Source: an uncultured Porphyromonadaceae bacterium (GTDB lineage Bacteria; Bacteroidota; Bacteroidia; Bacteroidales; Muribaculaceae). Taken from it: a stretch of 8,833 nucleotides of DNA. The DNA is taken from assembly GCA_900550645.1 (NCBI GenBank), contig URTA01000081.1, positions 1 to 8,833 of the forward strand, in the 5' to 3' direction. The position numbers and the translations under genes were made by a program. This document shows, one piece after another, positions 6,596 to 8,833 of the stretch; within the stretch, counting starts at the first letter, position 1, and each line of letters starts with the position of its first letter. The notes beneath the pieces are model-generated. The model made no database searches and was not told the DNA's origin. It saw only the letters and a list, made by a program, of their open reading frames with translations.

Positions 6596-8767
6596 ATGGA
6601 AAATATACTGACTACCGTTACTGAGGCCGACCTTGCCGCTGTCGTCACTGATGAGCGCGGCGTGAAATACAGTCCCGACGGCCTCCGCCTCCTCAAAGCC
6701 CCTCCTTATGAACCATGGGAGGAAGACTGGCATTTATGTGGTTGTTATGTAATAAAACCAGGTACAAAAGTCATTTGTGACGGGGCTTTTGCAGGGTGTT
6801 TGAAGTTGACAAGCGTTGAAATCCCTGATAGTGCGACGAGCATCGGCGACAGTGCATTTTCGGGTTGCAGGCTATTATCAAGCATTGTAATCCCCGATGG
6901 TGTGACAAGCATCGGTGACTGGGTCTTTGAGGGGTGCGAGTCACTTGAGAGCATCTCGATTCCCGACAGCGTTACAAGCATTGGTGATTATGCCTTTTAT
7001 GAATGTGAATCGCTGAAAAGTATCATCATTCCTAACGGTGTGACGAGCATCGGAGACTGCGCTTTTGAAGGATGTAAAACTCTGTCGAGCATCACTATCC
7101 CTGCGTCTGTAAAGGAGATGCAAGGCAATCCCTTCTATAGTTGGAATGGAAAATTGATCAATAAGTCTTCGCATTTTACATACGAGGATGATGTGCTGTT
7201 TAGCAAAAACATGGATACGTTAATTGCATTCAGACGACAGAATGCAGCTTCGTATGCAATACCTGATGGCGTTAGAGTCATCAGCGACCATGCTTTTGAG
7301 GGGTGTAAATCGCTGACGAGCGTCACAATTCCAGACAGTGTAACAAGCATCGGAGATAGTGCTTTTATGTGGTGTACATCATTGTCGAGCATTGAAATCC
7401 CCGACGGCGTGACGAGTATTGGTGATTGGGCATTTCGTGCGTGTTCCTTGACGAGCATTGAAATACCTGACGGTGTGACAAGTATAGGCAATGGCGTATT
7501 TGCTTGGTGTACATCATTGACGAGCATCAAAATCCCCAACAATATCACGAGTATTGGTTATTGGGCCTTTGTAGAGTGTAAGTCTTTGATTGAAATCTCA
7601 ATTCCAGACAGTGTGACGAGCATCGGCGACACTGCATTTTCGGGTTGCGAGCTATTATCAAGCATTGTAATCCCCGATGGTGTGACAAGTATAGGCGAGT
7701 GGGTATTTCGTGGATGTTCCTCATTGACGAGCATTATCATTCCAGATGGAGTGACAAGCATTGGAGACGAGGCTTTTGGGTGGTGTACTTCGTTGAAGAG
7801 TGTCAACATTCCCGATAGTGTGGTGAATATCGGTCATGGCGCTTTTGAGGAGTGTTCATCCTTGGCGAGCATTACTATTCCTGCGGGTGTGACAAGTATT
7901 GCCGACAGTGCTTTTGAAGGGTGTTCATCCTTGGTGAGCATTACCATTCCTGTGGGTGTAACAAGTATTGCTGACAGTACTTTTGCGATGTGTTCATCCT
8001 TGGCGAACATTGTTATTCCTGATAGTGTGACGGATATTGGCGAAAAGGCTTTTGATGGGTGTAGGTCGCTGTCGAAAATTGCAATTCCTGCTGGTGTTAT
8101 AAACATCGGTGATGTGGCTTTTGGTTGGTGTTCATCATTGGAGGACATTAATATACCTGTTGGAGTGGAATATATAGGCAGATATGCTTTTTGCGGTTGT
8201 GAGTCCGTGGAGACTGTCAGCATTCCCAATGATATAATACGTATTGGCTGGGGTGCTTTTTGGGGCTGTTTATCTCTGAAAGCTGTTGATATTCCAGACG
8301 GTGTTACGGAAATTGGCAGCAGAACTTTTGGGGAGTGTAAATCGCTGACGAGTATTTCAATTCCAGACAGTGTAACTAGTATTGGTACCAGTGTGTTTAA
8401 GGACTGTTCATCGCTGACAAGCATTGTAATTCCTGACGGGATTACATATATCCACAAGTGTATGTTTATGGATTGCTCTTCACTGACCTGCATTGCAATA
8501 CCAAGAAGTGTGACATATATAGCTCAAAAGGCTTTTATGGGGTGTTCATCGTTGTCGGACATCACAATCCCCGACTGCGTTACAGGCATTGACGAGTGGG
8601 CATTTAGAGGGTGTACTTCACTGAAGAGTATCACTATACCCGATAGTGTGACAAAGGTGGGCGTTGGTGCATTTTTGGGGTGTAGTTCGCTAAGCGATGA
8701 TACAAGAGAGGAAATAATAAGGCGTTTCGGTCAGCAACCTTTTGAAGAGCCATTGGATGATGATTGA
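6596..8767 (+). CDS. BspA-like leucine-rich-repeat protein
   Basis: This 723-residue protein is almost wholly Treponema pallidum-type LRRs (LRR_5/BspA family). After a unique N-terminus (1-56, with CGC at 48-50), 23-residue units with the consensus VTSIGDxAFxGCxSLxSIxI, then PDS or PDG, run from 57 to about 700. There are 26 units, broken once by a 54-residue long unit (172-225: NPF, FTYEDDVLFSKNMDT). The repeat stack should form a curved solenoid for protein binding; the ligand is unknown. BspA relatives are often surface adhesins, but this one has no hydrophobic signal peptide, lipobox, membrane segment or C-terminal sorting domain. It may be cytosolic or exported in an unrecognised way. 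The charged tail REEIIRRFG...EEPLDDD looks like a natural end. The AT content is visibly higher than in the neighbouring genes. The ATG at 6596 is fixed by the promoter just upstream. Confidence 0.9.
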   Translation: MENILTTVTEADLAAVVTDERGVKYSPDGLRLLKAPPYEPWEEDWHLCGCYVIKPGTKVICDGAFAGCLKLTSVEIPDSATSIGDSAFSGCRLLSSIVIPDGVTSIGDWVFEGCESLESISIPDSVTSIGDYAFYECESLKSIIIPNGVTSIGDCAFEGCKTLSSITIPASVKEMQGNPFYSWNGKLINKSSHFTYEDDVLFSKNMDTLIAFRRQNAASYAIPDGVRVISDHAFEGCKSLTSVTIPDSVTSIGDSAFMWCTSLSSIEIPDGVTSIGDWAFRACSLTSIEIPDGVTSIGNGVFAWCTSLTSIKIPNNITSIGYWAFVECKSLIEISIPDSVTSIGDTAFSGCELLSSIVIPDGVTSIGEWVFRGCSSLTSIIIPDGVTSIGDEAFGWCTSLKSVNIPDSVVNIGHGAFEECSSLASITIPAGVTSIADSAFEGCSSLVSITIPVGVTSIADSTFAMCSSLANIVIPDSVTDIGEKAFDGCRSLSKIAIPAGVINIGDVAFGWCSSLEDINIPVGVEYIGRYAFCGCESVETVSIPNDIIRIGWGAFWGCLSLKAVDIPDGVTEIGSRTFGECKSLTSISIPDSVTSIGTSVFKDCSSLTSIVIPDGITYIHKCMFMDCSSLTCIAIPRSVTYIAQKAFMGCSSLSDITIPDCVTGIDEWAFRGCTSLKSITIPDSVTKVGVGAFLGCSSLSDDTREEIIRRFGQQPFEEPLDDD
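6831..6909 (+). repeat. Copy A of a near-identical 79-bp segment inside the LRR gene
   Basis: This segment (the end of unit 1, unit 2 and the start of unit 3) matches bases 7611-7689 at 75 of 79 positions. The match includes a run of 45 identical bases at the 3' end (6865-6909 in this copy), although typical unit pairs here differ much more, especially at third positions. The two copies are exactly 780 bp apart (260 codons), so the reading frame is kept. A recent segmental duplication or gene conversion is the likely cause. Confidence 0.85.
7611..7689 (+). repeat. Copy B of the near-identical 79-bp segment inside the LRR gene
   Basis: This is the partner of the segment at 6831-6909, with four differences, covering the end of unit 10, unit 11 and the start of unit 12. 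Similarity falls off immediately after it (GTATAGGCGAG here against GCATCGGTGAC in copy A), although the encoded residues stay alike. That pattern fits a short conversion tract. Confidence 0.85.
7850..7987 (+). repeat. Tandem near-identical 69-bp units in the LRR gene
   Basis: Adjacent 69-bp stretches starting near 7850 and 7919 share GTGTTCATCCTTGG, GAGCATTAC and ACAAGTATTGC in register and differ at only a handful of positions. A third stretch from about 7988 begins with the same GTGTTCATCCTTGG and then diverges. They encode units with the otherwise rare IADS in place of IGDS. This looks like a recent local tandem duplication, distinct from the 780-bp-spaced pair. Confidence 0.7.
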
Positions 8768-8778
8768 CCGTGTGGATA

Positions 8779-8833
8779 TGAACTGCACCCCAAAAGTTGG
8801 ACGAAAAAAGCACAACCAAGGAGGAAAAGCGAT
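8779..8833 (+). mobile_element. Left end of a probable IS3-family (IS150-like) insertion sequence
   Basis: Eleven bases after the LRR gene stop, TGAACTGCACCCC followed directly by AAAAGTTGGAC (8779-8802) resembles the terminal inverted repeats of IS150-group IS3 elements, which begin with TG and carry the core CCCCAAAAGTT. At 8818-8824 there is an AAGGAGG Shine-Dalgarno sequence, unlike the native genes here. Seven bases later the window ends in AT at 8832-8833, where an ATG for the first transposase frame would sit if the next base is G. The rest of the element, its right end and any target duplication are outside the window. The identification rests on remembered end sequences. Confidence 0.6.

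Larger units (their letters stand above)
6764..8695 (+). repeat. Intragenic 69-bp (23-codon) repeat array
   Basis: About 26 units of 69 bp encode the LRR solenoid. All canonical units keep a Phe, a Cys three residues later, a Leu (or Val in one unit), and IP near the end. Most differ at many third positions, so they are old, but some are nearly identical at the DNA level. Unit 8 (residues 272-293, bases 7409-7474) is one codon short at CSL, where its neighbours have CTSL. The long unit at 7109-7270 interrupts the period. Such arrays can gain or lose units by recombination without breaking the frame. Confidence 0.9.

Noticed and set aside
6745..8493. A series of minus-strand open frames with a periodic protein (ILVTPSGI repeats)
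   Set aside because: They are the antisense reading of the 69-bp LRR repeats. The periodicity comes from the repeats, not from a second gene.
6764..8695. Regular 69-bp repeats considered as a CRISPR-like or satellite array
   Set aside because: Period and variation are explained by 23-residue coding units in one uninterrupted frame. There are no constant repeats with unique spacers.

Overview
The window looks like a piece of a Bacteroidota chromosome, most likely order Bacteroidales. A gut lineage such as Muribaculaceae is possible, but that narrower guess is inference. Three things support this. Two promoters match the Bacteroidota housekeeping pattern closely (TTG or TTTG, 20 nt, TAACTTTG), and a third is a near match. 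The start codons that can be judged lack Shine-Dalgarno sequences. The last complete gene is a BspA-type leucine-rich-repeat protein of a kind common in this order.

Layout. Bases 2-121 hold the unrecognised C-terminal end of an upstream gene. A promoter overlapping its stop codon then drives trxA (thioredoxin, 219-536), followed by lipA (634-1485) and lipB (1493-2158), all on the plus strand. A strong hairpin terminator at 2187-2222 closes this block and faces a minus-strand pair read towards it: an ABC-F ATPase of the YheS type (4326-6305) and, 50 nt downstream, a secreted M13 (neprilysin/PepO-like) zinc metallopeptidase (2242-4275). These two are probably co-transcribed from a promoter at 6358-6389.

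The divergent intergenic region 6306-6595 (290 bp) is rich in structure. It holds the ABC-F promoter, a REP-like palindrome preceded by GTAG, an 11-bp-spaced direct repeat, a 9-bp tandem array of four units, and a near-consensus promoter for the next gene. That gene (6596-8767) encodes a 723-residue protein made almost entirely of 23-residue leucine-rich repeats, with no visible signal peptide. Eleven bases after its stop begins what looks like the left end of an IS3-family (IS150-like) insertion sequence, cut off by the window edge.

How the genes fit together. LipB moves octanoyl from acyl carrier protein to the lipoyl domains of 2-oxoacid dehydrogenases and the glycine cleavage H protein, and LipA inserts the two sulfurs, so lipA-lipB is a complete endogenous lipoylation pathway. 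Thioredoxin is a general disulfide reductant, and its link to lipoylation here is only positional. The ABC-F protein acts at the ribosome and the M13 peptidase in the periplasm, with no obvious functional link. The left three quarters is ordinary conserved chromosome. The right quarter (REP-like element, repeat-rich gene still showing internal duplication, IS end) is the accessory and most variable part. I found no convincing evidence for a wholly new system; the most interesting signals are in and just upstream of the repeat gene.
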